DNA of 64,000 nucleotides from Panagrolaimus kolymaensis (taxonomy: Eukaryota; Nematoda; Chromadorea; Rhabditida; Panagrolaimidae). Location of the stretch: assembly GCA_028622995.1 (NCBI GenBank), contig JAJQJQ010000082.1, positions 372,001 to 436,000 on the forward strand. Reading direction: 5' to 3'. Every line of letters begins with the position of its first letter. Position 1 is the first letter of the stretch. The position numbers were made by a program, and so were the translations under genes. Positions 1 through 12,700 of this stretch are shown in pieces. A model generated the notes under the pieces. That model did no database searches, was not told the origin of the DNA, and saw only the letters and a program-made list of their open reading frames with translations.

Positions 1-1307
1 TATGATGAAAACCAAAAGAAAGAAAAGTGAGTTGAAATCGGATGGCAGACGACCAAAGAAATGCTTTTTTCGGTGCTTTTTTTTTCAACTTCAACAAACA
101 TTTTTTTATCTGATGCTTCATTATCGTTTTTCTTTTTTTTTAAATGTTATTTCTGCAAATAATACTCCAACTTGTTCTTCTAAATAAAAATACGAACTAA
201 TACCTTGATACAATTCTTTAATGTGAAGACAAGGTTATTTTTTTTATATATGTTTTAAAATTTAAAGGAACTGGTTTTAGATATTTATTTATTAATTTTT
301 TTGCCCATTCTCCGAAAATCATGGTTTCAAAATTTTTTATTGTTGGGCAAATAATGAAAGAATGGCATAAATGATTTTAAAATTAGACCGATAAGTCCCA
401 TAATTTTGTTCCAAGCTTATCAATGATTAATAGAAATTTTATGGTAATTATCTAGGTTAACATTTTAATGTTTTTGTTCATTAGAATATTCATTTTGGGT
501 AAAGAAACATTTTAAAAATGTAAAAAACAAAAGAAAAAAGTTAGTTTTATGTTAAAATATTCAAAAAATAATAAATGCGACTATTTCAGCAAATTTAAAA
601 TGGTTTGTGAAAACTATAATCGCTCAGTTTTAACTAATAGAAATTTGATCCTTATAAAAATATGGATGATTCGTTTTAGATAAACCACGAAAAATCTTTC
701 TTTCTTTTATTTCTCAATCTAAGCATATCGTATTTCCAGTGTGAATAAAAATCGTAACTGTACATAATTTTTATTATCGGACATCATCCCTTTGTTTATG
801 CAATCGACCTTCTTATTTCAATTGGATGCTCAAAAGCTGTTTTTCTTTGACCCATTGCGAGAAAAAAAAACCATTTTTGCAAAAGCTGTGAACGAATGTG
901 TGTTTTTTTCGAAGAGACACTTTTTTTTCTCATTTTGCCGCAAAGTCTTAAAAGCGGAACAAAACAAGGGTCAGTGTTATTTTTGTTGTGGAAGAATAAT
1001 GGCATCGCCATTAAACAAATAATCCTTTTTTTATTTCCAACGAACAAAAACAACGAAGTATCAATAATTTTTGTTTGCTTTTTTTTCAATGAATAAAGCT
1101 GCGAATACCTTTCTAAAGATTGGTTGCATTAAGTATTTATTTTAAAAAATTTAAAGAAAAGCATTATTATTAAAAAAGAAAGATGAATAAAAATAAAATT
1201 AGGAGAAGCCGAGTAATATTAGAGGAATATTAAAAATAAGTCATTTACAGATAAAAAATTATATCTAAACATTGAAGTGAAAAAAAAAAAATAATTATAA
1301 ACAAATA
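1..1307. other. AT-rich intergenic stretch, no supported gene
   Basis: The open frames here are short, rich in Phe and Lys, made from homopolymer runs, and lack splice signals or recognisable motifs. I see no gene, RNA gene or clear repeat. Confidence 0.6.
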
Positions 1308-2042
1308 TCAAAATGTTTCTTCCAAGAATTCTTCCAATGCTTTTTCACAGATTGGAATAAATTTTTCCATTTTATTTACTACCAATCTGCGAGCTGAAAT
1401 ACATCCATCGCGAATTGCGTGAAAAGTTCCTTTCGAGATGATGATGCATGGTTTGGGCATAAAGTTGCTAAACAATGCCATTTCCTCTTCATTGTTATTT
1501 ATTACTAGCAATGCTAGCCCCATCCATGGACGATGGTTCCAAACATTGGACTTTGAAATCTTAATTTCCCAAATTTTTCCATCCATAACATTCATAAGTT
1601 GATCCATCATTTCGTCAAGGACCGATTCCTTAAATCCAACAATGTCGTACAAGCGTACGAAAATTGGACTTGTTTGGATAATCTTGTATCCAATTTTACA
1701 ATAGTTATGAGTTGGTAAAATTTGTGAATCTGTACGATGAATATTTTCATTCTTGAATCTAAAAATTTGAATATTAATTTTTTTTTGTGGTTGAATTTAA
1801 TAAACTAGCCTTTCACTATTTCCACCAAATGATGATTCATTAAAATCATCATCGAATTCTTGATTTGAAATATCTCCATGTGAAATATTGGGAAATAGTA
1901 AATCACCGAAGGTATCATCGGAGAGATCAAAATGAGTTTCCTCAAATCTTTTTCGCCTTTGATTTTTACTTTCCGTTTGATTACGCTTGGGCAAATATCC
2001 AAGCGTATATCTAAAGCCACTTCGAGAGTTAGAGAGAGCCAT
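1308..2042 (-). CDS. Unknown two-exon protein
   Basis: Two open blocks on the minus strand look like one gene. Exon 1 runs from the ATG at 2042 to about 1806 and encodes a basic then acidic segment ending in an Asp/Asn/Ser-rich stretch. Exon 2 runs from about 1758-1751 to the stop at 1308 and encodes a compact domain with a hydrophobic core and two Cys near the C-terminus. The start was chosen because a polypyrimidine-AG acceptor (2053-2052) lies 10 nt upstream, as expected for a trans-spliced nematode mRNA. The intron has a clear GT donor at 1805, but the best-looking acceptor (TTTTTAG) is out of phase; an AAG seven bases further on restores the frame. I do not recognise the family. The gene is probable, the exact splice uncertain. 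Confidence 0.5.
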
Positions 2043-2629
2043 TTTTGATTTCTGAAAAAATAAAGAAAATATATTCACTCGGAAATAGATTTTTTGTGTT
2101 ATATTTTAATAATTAAATTAAATTTTAAATAAATAGTATCGCAAAATAAATTCCTTTTTTTCTTTCATTGGTCAGATAAGTTTTAATTTTTGTTATTAAA
2201 ACCATAACAAGGTAATAATTATAAAAAAATGAAATTGTGAGATAAGATGTGTATAAAAATATTTCAAAGTAAATTTCTTCGATAAAAATATGAAATTGTA
2301 AATAAGAAAGAAGGAAGAGAATTTTTTAAATGCTTGCAATTAAATTAAATAATAGTAATTTAAATAAACGTAAAAAATGTATGGAAAATAAAAAAAAAGA
2401 TGATAATAAAAAAGCGAAGGTTAAAATTTTTGAATCAAAAAAAAATATTTAAAACAGGCTTTATATGCTAAAAAAAATTAACTTGTTTCTTACATAAAAA
2501 ACAAAGAAAAAAATTCGTAAAAAAACGATAGAAAAAAATTATCAGTGAAAATAGGTTTTTCAAGCTTTCTTTAAAAATATATTTGGGATCCTTTAAGAAA
2601 ATGCTTAATTTTCAATTTTTGTATGCAAC
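2043..2629. other. Intergenic, AT-rich
   Basis: No coding signal is seen. The last ~60 bases show weak similarity to the sequence beyond the right inverted repeat arm (5141-5195), so the inverted repeat may once have been longer. Confidence 0.5.
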
Positions 2630-3107
2630 TTCAGAATCCCGCCTTTATTATTTTTATGCTTAAAAAACAAAGACAGATGTGATGCTTCGGTCGGCGATAT
2701 TCAAAGGAGTTAAAATTGTGATTGTCGTAAATTTATGATTTGAAAGTGTAAAGGAGGATTTTCGAGTAAACAAGTCATTTATTTATCAGTTTTGTTTTTC
2801 GCTTTTTCCATTATTTAAAAAAAAAGAAGCTTGTAGTAAAATTTAAATTTGCTTTGTTAAAGTTGGCTCTCATCGAAAACAAGCCATTAATCTCTTTTTT
2901 GTTTTTCGGATTTGCGCAAAAAAAAATCCAATGAAAACGATTCTCTTCATATTTTCTCTCTATCTTTCTCTTCTTTCTTTTTCCTTTTTTTTCTCTGACG
3001 CCCTTTTTCTTCTTTCTTCATTGCATTACTTTGATCGCTTCAAAGAGCCAATGAATGCTTTTTTTTGGTCAACTGCGGTCATTCTATTGTCATTTAAACG
3101 AAAAAAA
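2630..3107 (+). repeat. Left arm of long inverted repeat
   Basis: This segment is nearly the reverse complement of 4681-5140. Landmarks shared in inverted order are the AGAATCCCGCC/GGCGGTTTCTGAA outer ends, GGAGGATTTTCGAGTAAAC, the long TCTCTCTATCTTTCTCTTC run, CAAAGAGCCAATGAATGC and TCAACTGCGGTCATTCTATTG. Identity is about 90 percent by eye, higher toward the inner end. Together with the right arm it brackets the gene at 3220-3974. Confidence 0.9.
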
Positions 3108-3219
3108 TAACACCAAATGTGGTTTCATATTAAAAGAACGAAAAAAAGAAAAAAAATACAACGAATAGCTTCGTGTTTCACAATAAAATATACACACTTT
3201 TTTATTATTATAGAGAAAG

Positions 3220-3974
3220 ATGTTTACGTTAAACTTTCTTCGCATCAAATGTAACACTATCTTTTTTCTGCTATTTTTCCATCATCTTATCTGCGCAGAT
3301 AATTTACATTATGCGTATTTTCCGTTTTTGCAAGCTTTAAAAACGGTTTTGTTTTACTTTTCTTCAACTAAAAAATGAATAAAAGTTTCGTTAATCAAGC
3401 AGGAAACTTCAACATCACTTACAGATGGGTTCTTGACAATGATAATATTAATTGTCAAGTGTGTGGCCCTCACACAAACTGCATGAGGCCTTTTTTTTTT
3501 AAGAATCCTCATATATGTGTTCATGAATCTATTGATTTTCCATACGATTTATTAAAACCAAAAGTGGAACCTAATTGTAATTCTAATTCGTGGATTGTCG
3601 CGGCACTTTTGTTCATTGCTGCCATGCTTTTATTAATGAATGTTTTTGCCATTATTCATTTAATTAAAAAACGAAGACCCATTCTTCGTCGCCGAGGTTA
3701 TACGCCCACATCAACCCTTAGACCTATCATTACCGAAATTAATCAACAACATTTTCCCACTGTTTCATGTGAACCTGCAGTTTCGTGTAAGCCGTCTTCT
3801 TCTGGAAAAAGTCAGCCAATTGATCATCAGGAACCAACTTCTTCGAATGTTCCAAATGAACAATCAACCATTCGTGCATCAAAAAAAGCAGCATCTCATG
3901 GCCGACGAAAAGCTAATGCTCCTCAAGTTCTCAATGCCGTTTCAGAAGGTTTGTGCCAGTTCAATCTTTTTTAA
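3220..3974 (+). CDS. Type I membrane protein inside an inverted repeat
   Basis: Exon 1 (3220-3314) encodes a hydrophobic signal peptide ending in a likely signal-peptidase site after the ICA residues. A 71-nt intron (GTATTTT...AAAG, phase 2) joins it in frame to exon 2 (3386-3974). The mature part has a short ectodomain with four Cys (CQVC and two more) and an NIT glycosylation site, one membrane span (about 25 residues, positions ~95-120 of the product), a basic stop-transfer KKRR followed by RRR, then a Ser/Pro/Gln-rich cytosolic tail. An alternative 3' end uses a donor at about 3948 and a TTTTTTAAG acceptor at about 4024, ending the protein a few residues later. No family is recognised. 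It is the only gene between the inverted repeat arms, so it may be cargo of a mobile element. The signal-peptide exon is my inference from phase and hydrophobicity. Confidence 0.6.
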
Positions 3975-4680
3975 CTCGAGTTTATAAAATCCAATTTTGG
4001 TTACTAGTTTTTTCTATTTTTTAAGGGGCGTAAAAGATAAGCTATTGTAGGATACGTAAGATTTTTTGAGAGCATGAAAAGTATGAGTTAAAGATGTATT
4101 CAAAAAAATTTTAAGATATAAAAAGTTTGATTTCTTTTTTTTTCTTTTTTTAAATGAAAAAAGCATATAGTTTCAATTTAAATTTTACCTAAAATTTAAA
4201 AAAAAACTGCAAAATCAAAATGAAAAGAGAATGTTGGATTTTTAATATTAAATAAATTGTAAGACTCCATATTTTGAGATAAAAGTAGAAAAAATGTAAC
4301 AAAAATTTTTTAAGGGTATTTTCCATATTATAAAAAACTGTCATAATTTGTTTCGAAGAAAATATTAATGAAAAAGTTTTTGTATGAGAAATGCCTTTAA
4401 AGGGATTTAAAGATTGAACTGGCACATTTTCAAAGCTCTTCCAACTATTCATTTAAAGAATAATAAATGTAACATCATTTAAAATGGTTACTCAAGAACA
4501 TTCTTAAATCGTTTTTGTTCACACAACACATTTATATGTCTTATGATCGCTGGGCTTAATATTTATTACATTTTACATAAATTTTTATAATTTATTTCGT
4601 ATGCTGATTAATTTGTTATGTATTTGCTGAAACTTTCTGTGCCCAAAGTTTGTTGAATATAAAATATTTTATGCCTTAAA

Positions 4681-5140
4681 TTTTTTTTCGTTAAAATGAC
4701 AATAGAATGACCGCAGTTGACCAAAAAAAGCATTCATTGGCTCTTTGAAGCGATCAAATTAATGCAATGAAGAAAGAAGAAAAAGGGCGTCAGAGAAAAA
4801 AAGGAAAAAGAAAGAAGAGAAAGATAGAGAGAAAATATGAAGAGAATCGTTTTCATTGGATTTTTTTTTGCGCAAATCCGAAAAACAAAAAAGAGATTAA
4901 TGGCTTGTTTTCGATGAGAGCCAACTTTAACAAAGCAAATTTAAATTTTACTACAAGCTTCTTTTTTTTTAAATAATGGAAAAAGCGAAAAACAAAACTG
5001 ATAAATAAATGACTTGTTTACTCGAAAATCCTCCTTTACACTTTCAAATCTTAAATTTACGACAATCACAATTTTTTCTCCTTTAAATCTCGCCGAAACA
5101 ACTGTCTCGGCATAAATAAAAACAAGGCGGTTTCTGAATC
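4681..5140 (-). repeat. Right arm of long inverted repeat
   Basis: Reverse-complement partner of 2630-3107, separated from it by about 1.57 kb. Homology is strongest at the inner end and fades beyond about 5140. No target-site duplication could be recognised at the outer ends. Confidence 0.9.
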
Positions 5141-5797
5141 AGATAAACAAGGAAAAATCAAACATTTACATAAAGTGTCAAAAATAAGAGTTGACGAAAT
5201 AATTTTCAAGAAAATTAAAGTTTCCATTCACTCATATTTTTTTTTCTTATTTTTTTTTCTTTTTTTTTATTATTTAAGCTAAAGTTAATATTTTTTAATT
5301 TATTAAAAGCAACCCTTTTTTTCCATTAACATTTTATAGCGTTATCTTTAATTTATTTTTCACCAAATTAAAATTATCTATTTTTCTACAATAATTTTTT
5401 ATTTTTTTAATAACTTTTTAAAAATTTCTTTTTCGGGTTTACCCAAATTTTTGTCTTGTTTTTAATTTATCCTCTCATCATCAGTTTCGCAAAAACAATT
5501 TATTTTACAAATTTTTTGGCAATATTCCCTCATTTATTTTATTTCATGATTGCCTCTTTTTTATTTATAATGGCGCAACCTCTTTTTTACCATTTCCATA
5601 TGTACTTTTCTTCCAAAGTTTTTTGCGCACAAGATATACTTAAAAGATTTTTCAAATTTATTTAGCATTTAAAAAAATAAAATTTAAAATTATATTGCAA
5701 ATCCAAAAAATATAATAAAAAAATTTGAAAAATATAGTCAAATCGTGAAGTTGGACATCCTTTTATGAGATTTTTCAATACATCCGATATCATATTC
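5141..5797. other. AT-rich intergenic stretch
   Basis: T-rich sequence with a short Phe-rich open frame at 5456-5665 that has no splice or motif support. Nothing else is seen. Confidence 0.5.
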
Positions 5798-6049
5798 TTA
5801 CATCGCGCCTAAAAAACAAAGCAAAAAAATATGACTAAGAATAAAACGAAGGGCTTTTATATCAAAATTACGATAAAATAAATAGAATGAGGCCCAAACG
5901 AATTGCAAAGAATGCTTACCTTTAGAATTCCCAAAAAAACACCCATTTGCACCTAATAAACTAGCTACATCCGGCTTAGGCTTTTCATCACCTTGATCAG
6001 GCTTCGGCTTATCATCTTGGTTGGTGTTTCCACCAGCTTGCTTATCCAT
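5798..6049 (-). CDS. Small Lys/Pro/Asp-rich peptide
   Basis: An ATG at 6049 opens a short frame with two KPKPD/EKPKPD-like repeats, then a Gly/Cys/Phe segment. A very good donor (GTAAGC, 5919-5914) follows AAAG at 5920, and a TTTTTTAG acceptor (5810-5809) lies about 110 nt further; phases agree and the second exon adds only three residues before TAA (5800-5798). The product is about 47 residues. There is no signal peptide and no known family. The splice signals make it better supported than its length suggests, but it could also be the tail of a longer transcript. Confidence 0.35.
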   Translation of the reverse strand: MDKQAGGNTNQDDKPKPDQGDEKPKPDVASLLGANGCFFGNSKGKHSLQFVWASFYLFYRNFDIKALRFILSHIFLLCFLGAM

Positions 6050-6707
6050 TTGTAAATTCAAAGTGAAAAATAAGAAATATTTTCAAATGCCCCAAATAAT
6101 TGAACAAAGTAAAACAAAATGAAAATTTTTCTTTTTCTAACACCTTTTATATCGATCATCCAACCCTTCCCGCAAGGATGGAAAGTTGCGAAAAAAAATA
6201 CTTGCCATTAAGATTATCTGACACATCTTAGCCGCGCAAATAAGAAATATCCGAAAAACATAAACAACCTTCTATGTAATGATTCATTCTTTTTTCTTTT
6301 TATTTGGAAAAATGGCATTTCGATTCACGAACAAAAGTCTGGGAAAATAACCTTTCTTATTTTAGTTAAAATCCTCTGGAAAAATAACCTTTCTTGATTA
6401 AAGTTAAAATCTTCAAAAATTGGGCAAAAATCAGGTGCAATTATTAAACCGCATAATTTCAACCAAAAAACATATAAATTTTATTATTATCTTTTCACCT
6501 AAATTTTAACTTCGGTCTTCCTGAGTCGATAAAAAATAAAATAAATTCTGATTTGCCTTTTTACGAAATTTAGATGTTTTAATAAATGAAAGCGAATTCG
6601 TCCAAAATTGCAAAAAAATTATAAAAAGCAATTATTTTCTGTCTCCTAAGCTTTTTTTTGTAGATAAAAAGTAGTGCTCGAAAATCAGCACAAATTGTTT
6701 CTCAAGT
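6050..6707. other. Intergenic, upstream of MULE-A
   Basis: No gene is seen. A tandem-like duplication occurs near 6346-6415 (two copies of an AAAATAACCTTTCTT phrase). A TTTTTTTTGTAG acceptor-like site at about 6652-6663 lies 45 nt before the MULE-A start and may be a trans-splice site. Confidence 0.4.
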
Positions 6708-9700
6708 ATGTCATTGGATGGTTTGCCGCCATATAAAGGCAGAATGGATGAACGCCCATGGCCTTTATTCGTTAAGCAATATAACAAATGGGTGAACGCA
6801 AAAGGTTATGATCCTGAAAAAGCTGCAAGAATGCTACCAATGTTTCTCATTGGAGGAGCATTAACAGCATACGACACAATAGCCGTCGAAGAAAAATGTG
6901 ATTATAAAAAATTGCTGGATAAAATGGCAATTCTCATGTCTGGAGGCATTTCAACATCTCGGGATATGCTTTTCCAAACAAAACAAGGAGATAAAAATGC
7001 TGAAGATTATGGCGTTTTTGTCCAAGAGGCCCTTGATAAAGCTTTTCCATCATCTCAAGGTTTTTCGAATGATCAACGAGAAAAGCTTGGAATTGATTTA
7101 TTTTTTTCAAACCTCAATTGCAATTTAAAGAAACATTTATTACGCCGTGAAGTAATGCCCCAAACCCTGAATGATGCAATTAAGATGGCAGTGAACGAAG
7201 AAAACATTCAAAAAAAGCTTGACAATGATGAAATTGCAGAAAAATTTCAAAAACTATTCGTTGAAAAATCTAAAAATCGTGAAGAAAAAAGTGAGTTTTA
7301 AAATACTTCTTTTTCCACCAAAAACCAATATTTTTATGTTCATTTTTTTAGACGCAAACATCCGTAACAATTCAACCAAAAATGGTAATAAAGTTCAATG
7401 TGCTATTAGCAAAAAAATACGATCAGTGAGTATATTTTTTGTTAGAAAAATAATAAGAAAAATTAATTTAGTTATTCACCAAACAAAAAAATGAACTAAA
7501 AATGGATAATTATAACCTTTCACCAAAATTAGCTCTTGAATTAGAAGAAACATTGTCCCTTGCTTCAGTAAGTTCCACATTTTTTAAAAGAAAATTAGTT
7601 TATAAGCTATTAAATTTAAAATAATTATTTCATGCCTACTTTTTTGCTCGATAACTTTCGTACTATCTTTTAACTAAATTACGATTACTTTTTTAAGTTT
7701 AACCATTTTTATAAACTATTTATAGCAAGATAATTTCGATACAAACTTGTCATTGTTTTCCGATTCCAACATTAGCATTAACATTTCCGAATTAGAGAAA
7801 AATGTTTTTATGGTATGAAAATTTATATTTTATTTTAATAACAATATTTTGCTTAGGTGAATTTTTCTGATGAAGAGCAACCGCAATCAAGAAAAAGGCG
7901 AAGCAAATCAAAAAAAAAGCATTCTAAGCGCAAAAAACATAATCATGAATTATCCCCGCTTTCATCAAGCTCAAGTGACGATGAAACTAAAAGTAGCGAG
8001 TCTTCAAATAGCTCTTCACCTAAAGTTGATACAAAAACACCAAGTTTATCAAGTAGCAGCTCATCTGATGAATCTAATGATTCACCTCTTTTATTTCCTA
8101 AACAAAGAAGTGGAAGTGAAGCTGGAGAAATTGTTTCAGATGGCGAAGTTACAAAAAGTGATGGTTCTTTAGATAAAAATGAATTAGAAGATGATGAATC
8201 CAATGTTATTAAAGCTGATCAAACCCAAGATCAACAAGATGAATTTGATTCTGATGCAGAAGCAGAGCTGTCAAACAACCAAACTAAGTGAAGTGAAACT
8301 ATTTCTCTTTTCACTAAACTTTAGTGAAACTCAAAAATAAGTGAAAAAGTTTCACTCACTTTCACTTATCACTTATCATTAGTGAAGCTTCACTTAACTT
8401 AAGTGAAGACACAAAAGGCCAAACATTAATTTTACTGATTTTTTTATATCAAAATTAATTAATTTTTATTTCTTATATCATTTTTGAGTTTATCATAATT
8501 AAAATTGAGACAAGAATTATTAAAATATAACGCCGAAAAGCAAAAATATGAAATCAGAATTTTTTTAACATATGCGAAGCAAAGCTTCACTCTGGCTTGA
8601 GTGAAGCCTTCACTAAAGTTAAGTGAAGCTTCACTTAACTTCACTCACTTATTTTTTCTTTGTTTCTCTGCTCACTCACTTACCACTCACTTATTTCAAA
8701 AAAAAGTTAAGTGAAGTGAAACTTATCCTTCACTTATCGAGTGATTCGACAGCTCTGTGCAGAAGATCTTGACGAAATTCCATTTAATTACGATAATCCA
8801 AAAAAAACAAGCAACAAAGTTGGTGTTTACAGTGAAAAAGCTTATGAAAAGCTTACATTTGATGCTTATAAAAAAATCTTGGGTTTGTGTGTTTGTTTTT
8901 TCACTTTGAAGAAAACATTGCTTCTTGTTTAGATCAAGCAAGAAAACATCCTTCATTGTTCAATGGTTGCTTACCCCGTGTATATCCCAAAGCTGGTACG
9001 ATAGTTGTTTACAATATTCCTAAAGTGCAAAAAGCATACCAACTCAAAACTGAAATACTTGCTCGCAGTGAAATGAGATGTGATGCATTAAGTTTTGCAA
9101 ATTCAAAAGGATCGAATAAAGTAGCTAATGGTCTTATTCGTCAATATTGGAATGCTCTTAATTTTCAAAATCAAGAAACAAATGAATTTCAGTGAGTATA
9201 ATTTTTGATTAAAACATTTTATAATTAAATTCCTTAGACGTTGGCAACTTCACACTCCTGATGAAAAATATATGCTATTACACTATTTCGGTAATGACGA
9301 AATGGTAGCAGATGGTGTCCCATATAAAGGTTCAAAGACTGGACAAAATTATATAAGAACACGCCGGTCAACTTTAAAAAATTTATTTGAATTGTCAAAA
9401 ACCATGAAACCATCGAAAATCTTGGATAATTTCAAAAAAGAGAAAAAAAATGAAGATATTGATATTGTAACATTGCCCAGAAACCGCATACAACCCAAAA
9501 ATGCAGGATATAAAGCATCTAAAAAAGCGCAAATAATGCCAAAGGATGTTGTTTATGGATTACATTTGCTCAGTCATGAAATGGTGGTAAGAATAATTAA
9601 AAAATAAATTATTTTTCTAAGCTTAATGACTCCTATTTTAAAGTATAATTATGATTATATTGAATCAAATCGAAAAGGAAGTTTCCCAAATGAAGAGCCT

Positions 9701-12700
9701 TTACTACCATTTATAACATATATTAACCTTTCTACATACAATGTCGAGGTCCATATGATGTGTCATCCATTATTCGATGAAATGGCTACAACGACTAAAA
9801 ATGGTGTTAATCTTTTATTTTATGACACATCATTTAAATTCGGTAGAGTTTTTTAAAGCATTTAAATTTAAATCTTCAAAGAAATTTTAAGGTGATTTTT
9901 ACATTTCAACTTTATCATGGCAACATCCATATTTTGGGGTACACTTTTTTACACCTTTCATATCAGCCCTACTTTTTTTTTATTATAGAAAAGCATCATA
10001 TTAGCTTGTTATATTCATGACAGAAAATATCGCTCTCAACATGAATTTTTTTTCCAACAAGTTTACAGATATCATCGTAAAATTTTTGATGATGGTTTGT
10101 TTTTGCTCGTGACTGATGATGAATTTCAACTAGATCAAATTTTTCCAACTTTAACTCAAACTTTCTGTTACATTCATTTAAAAGTAAGAATTTTTTTGGT
10201 TTTTTTGGAAAGAAAGATAAATACAAACAAAATTTAAAATGATTACTTATGCTTTTTTTATTTTTAGAAAAATTATAAATATGCTTTGAAGAAAATAAAT
10301 TTTAAAGGAAAGAAAAAATTTCTCAAAGAATTCAGCGAACTTCAAAAAAAAGAAACTTTTGCTGAATTTGATGATATGAGAGCGGTATTAGCTGCAAATA
10401 TTAAAAATACTGAAGTACTTAAATGTTTTAATAAATATTGTGATAAATTGCGAGAGAGGTGCTCAGCCTGCTCTTTAATCAAACACAACATATCACAGCG
10501 TCGCCTTTCAACTAATGTAGCTGAATCAATTAATTCAGTTCTTAGACGCCATGCTCCTAAAAAAATCATGAAACCTGATGAAATGGCGACATTAATTTTT
10601 TATTTAACAAATGAATATAGAGTAAAAATCATAAAGGGATACTACTGTATTGGTGATTTTAACTTACTTCCTGCATATGCAATGAAAAAGAAAGGTAACC
10701 CAAGAGATGTAAGTGCTTTTTTTAGTCAACAAAATTTTTAAAGTATTGAATTCATAACTTTTTTAGTGTCCACGAACACCTTTTACCCCTCCTTATTCTG
10801 ATATTGCTATATTTATAAAAGAGAAATCACAACTTCCCGTTGAACCTGGAATGGAATTTACTGGACCATTGAAAATTCTTCCAAACCTTCAAAACAATTC
10901 CACAAGCACCTCCATTGCCCAAGATATTGTTTACAATGATAATGTAAAAGAAATTAGCAATTTAGATTTTTGGGTAACTGATAGAAATAATTTCGCTCAT
11001 GCAGTTCAGCTCAATAGCAGAACAAGAATAGCAAATTGGAAATCTCATTGCACATGTGGATTAGCAAAATTCTGCATCCATATCAAAGCTGCTTTGTAAG
11101 AAAAAATATTTATAAAATGGAAATAAAAATCATTTTATTTTTTAGACTTTTTATTGGATTTAAACCAAATGAACTTCCTGGTTATACTGAAGGTGATCCT
11201 TTAAGTGAGCGGCTTTCATTCAGACCTTTACCAGCAAAAAAATCTGGAACAAAAGAAGGAAGATGGGATGATATTGAAAAACTTGATAATAATTTGGAAG
11301 GAATTACTCAAGAGCCTAATATTCCAGCATTATCAGCTCAAGAAGAAGTTGTTATGGAAGCCGCATATAACTCAATGCTTGGTAAACAAGAAATTAATAT
11401 AGGAAACTTGATTGCTACAAAGTTTGTCTAAAAATGCATAAAAAAAACTATTACTAAAAAATTATTTTCAGTTATCTCCAATTTAAAAATGGCACAAGTA
11501 TTCCGTCCAAAATTTATTTATCACCCGATTCATGGTATGCAGTTGTTGAAAATTTGGAAATTCTAACAAAAAAACATGTTTTTCGTCCCACTTTTGAAGA
11601 TCCCTTACCTGTGGTTAATGTTGGAACATCATTGGTGTTCTTAACGTCAAGAGAAAACATCGTTACTGTTTTTAAAAATTCAGAAACAGATTTATTATTA
11701 TATTTGGTTATGCCGAATATAAATGAAAATTGCAAAAAGGAAGCAGCGGCTGCTGCAGCACATTGTAGTCGTAATAGCGAAGAAGAACTAACAATTACTG
11801 TTTATGAAGATCCTGCTGAACCAACTGATTTAATTAATGGCTTAGTTATAACTGCAGTTAAATTGTATGGATTGGAAAAAAACGATATGCCCCATACATG
11901 GCTTACTGATAACGATGAAGATAAATCTTTCACTGATGTTGAAGATGTAAGCTTTTATTAATTTATTTTTTAAGATATGCTACAAAATTTCAATATTTTT
12001 AGTTGTATAATGCACGTAAAAAACAAAAAACAAAACATGCACTCAAAGTAAAACATCGACTTTATTGCTGCTGTCGCAGGGCATTTTTTTCAGCATCAGA
12101 AGATAGAGTTAAACTTTTGGATATTCAGTTAATGGTGGAGTGTGGAAATTGCAAAGATTATTATTTTAATAGCTGTGTAAATTATTTTAAACCATCAAGA
12201 AAAGAATGGTTTTGTTACAAACACATTCAGCCTCCAATTCTTCCATTTTGGGGTGGAGCTGTTGCAACAAACACATGTTCATTTGATGGATTTATCGCAA
12301 TTACTATTGTATTTCAAAGAATGTTTAATAATCTTTCTCAGTAAGCCTTATTTTATATCATTAAAACCATAGTAGATTATATATAATTTTTAGCATCATA
12401 ACACAACAAGATAATTTAACTCCATTTGAAAAACAGCTAACAATTTTATTGAACAAATTTAAACAAGCAAGCATGTCCCAAGATGAAGCAAAAAAAATTA
12501 AGGATGTGTTCGTTACTAATGTTTATAAGGTATGAGCATGAAAACACATAAACCAAAAATAAAATCTTTTTAGAATAAAACAAATTTAACAGCAACTGAA
12601 TTTGATAGTGTTCATAGCAGAGTGTTAAATAATTGCGGTGTCATTTCAACTTATTCCTGTCCTAAATGTGAAAATGTTGTAGAAAGTGATAATTTTTTTA

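Noticed and set aside
792..1096. Overlapping open frames on both strands
   Set aside because: Phe/Lys-rich translations of T and A runs with no splice sites, motif or conserved pattern.
9996..10226. Minus-strand open frame within MULE-A
   Set aside because: Antisense to exon 10, which carries the TDDE transposase motif in the plus strand.
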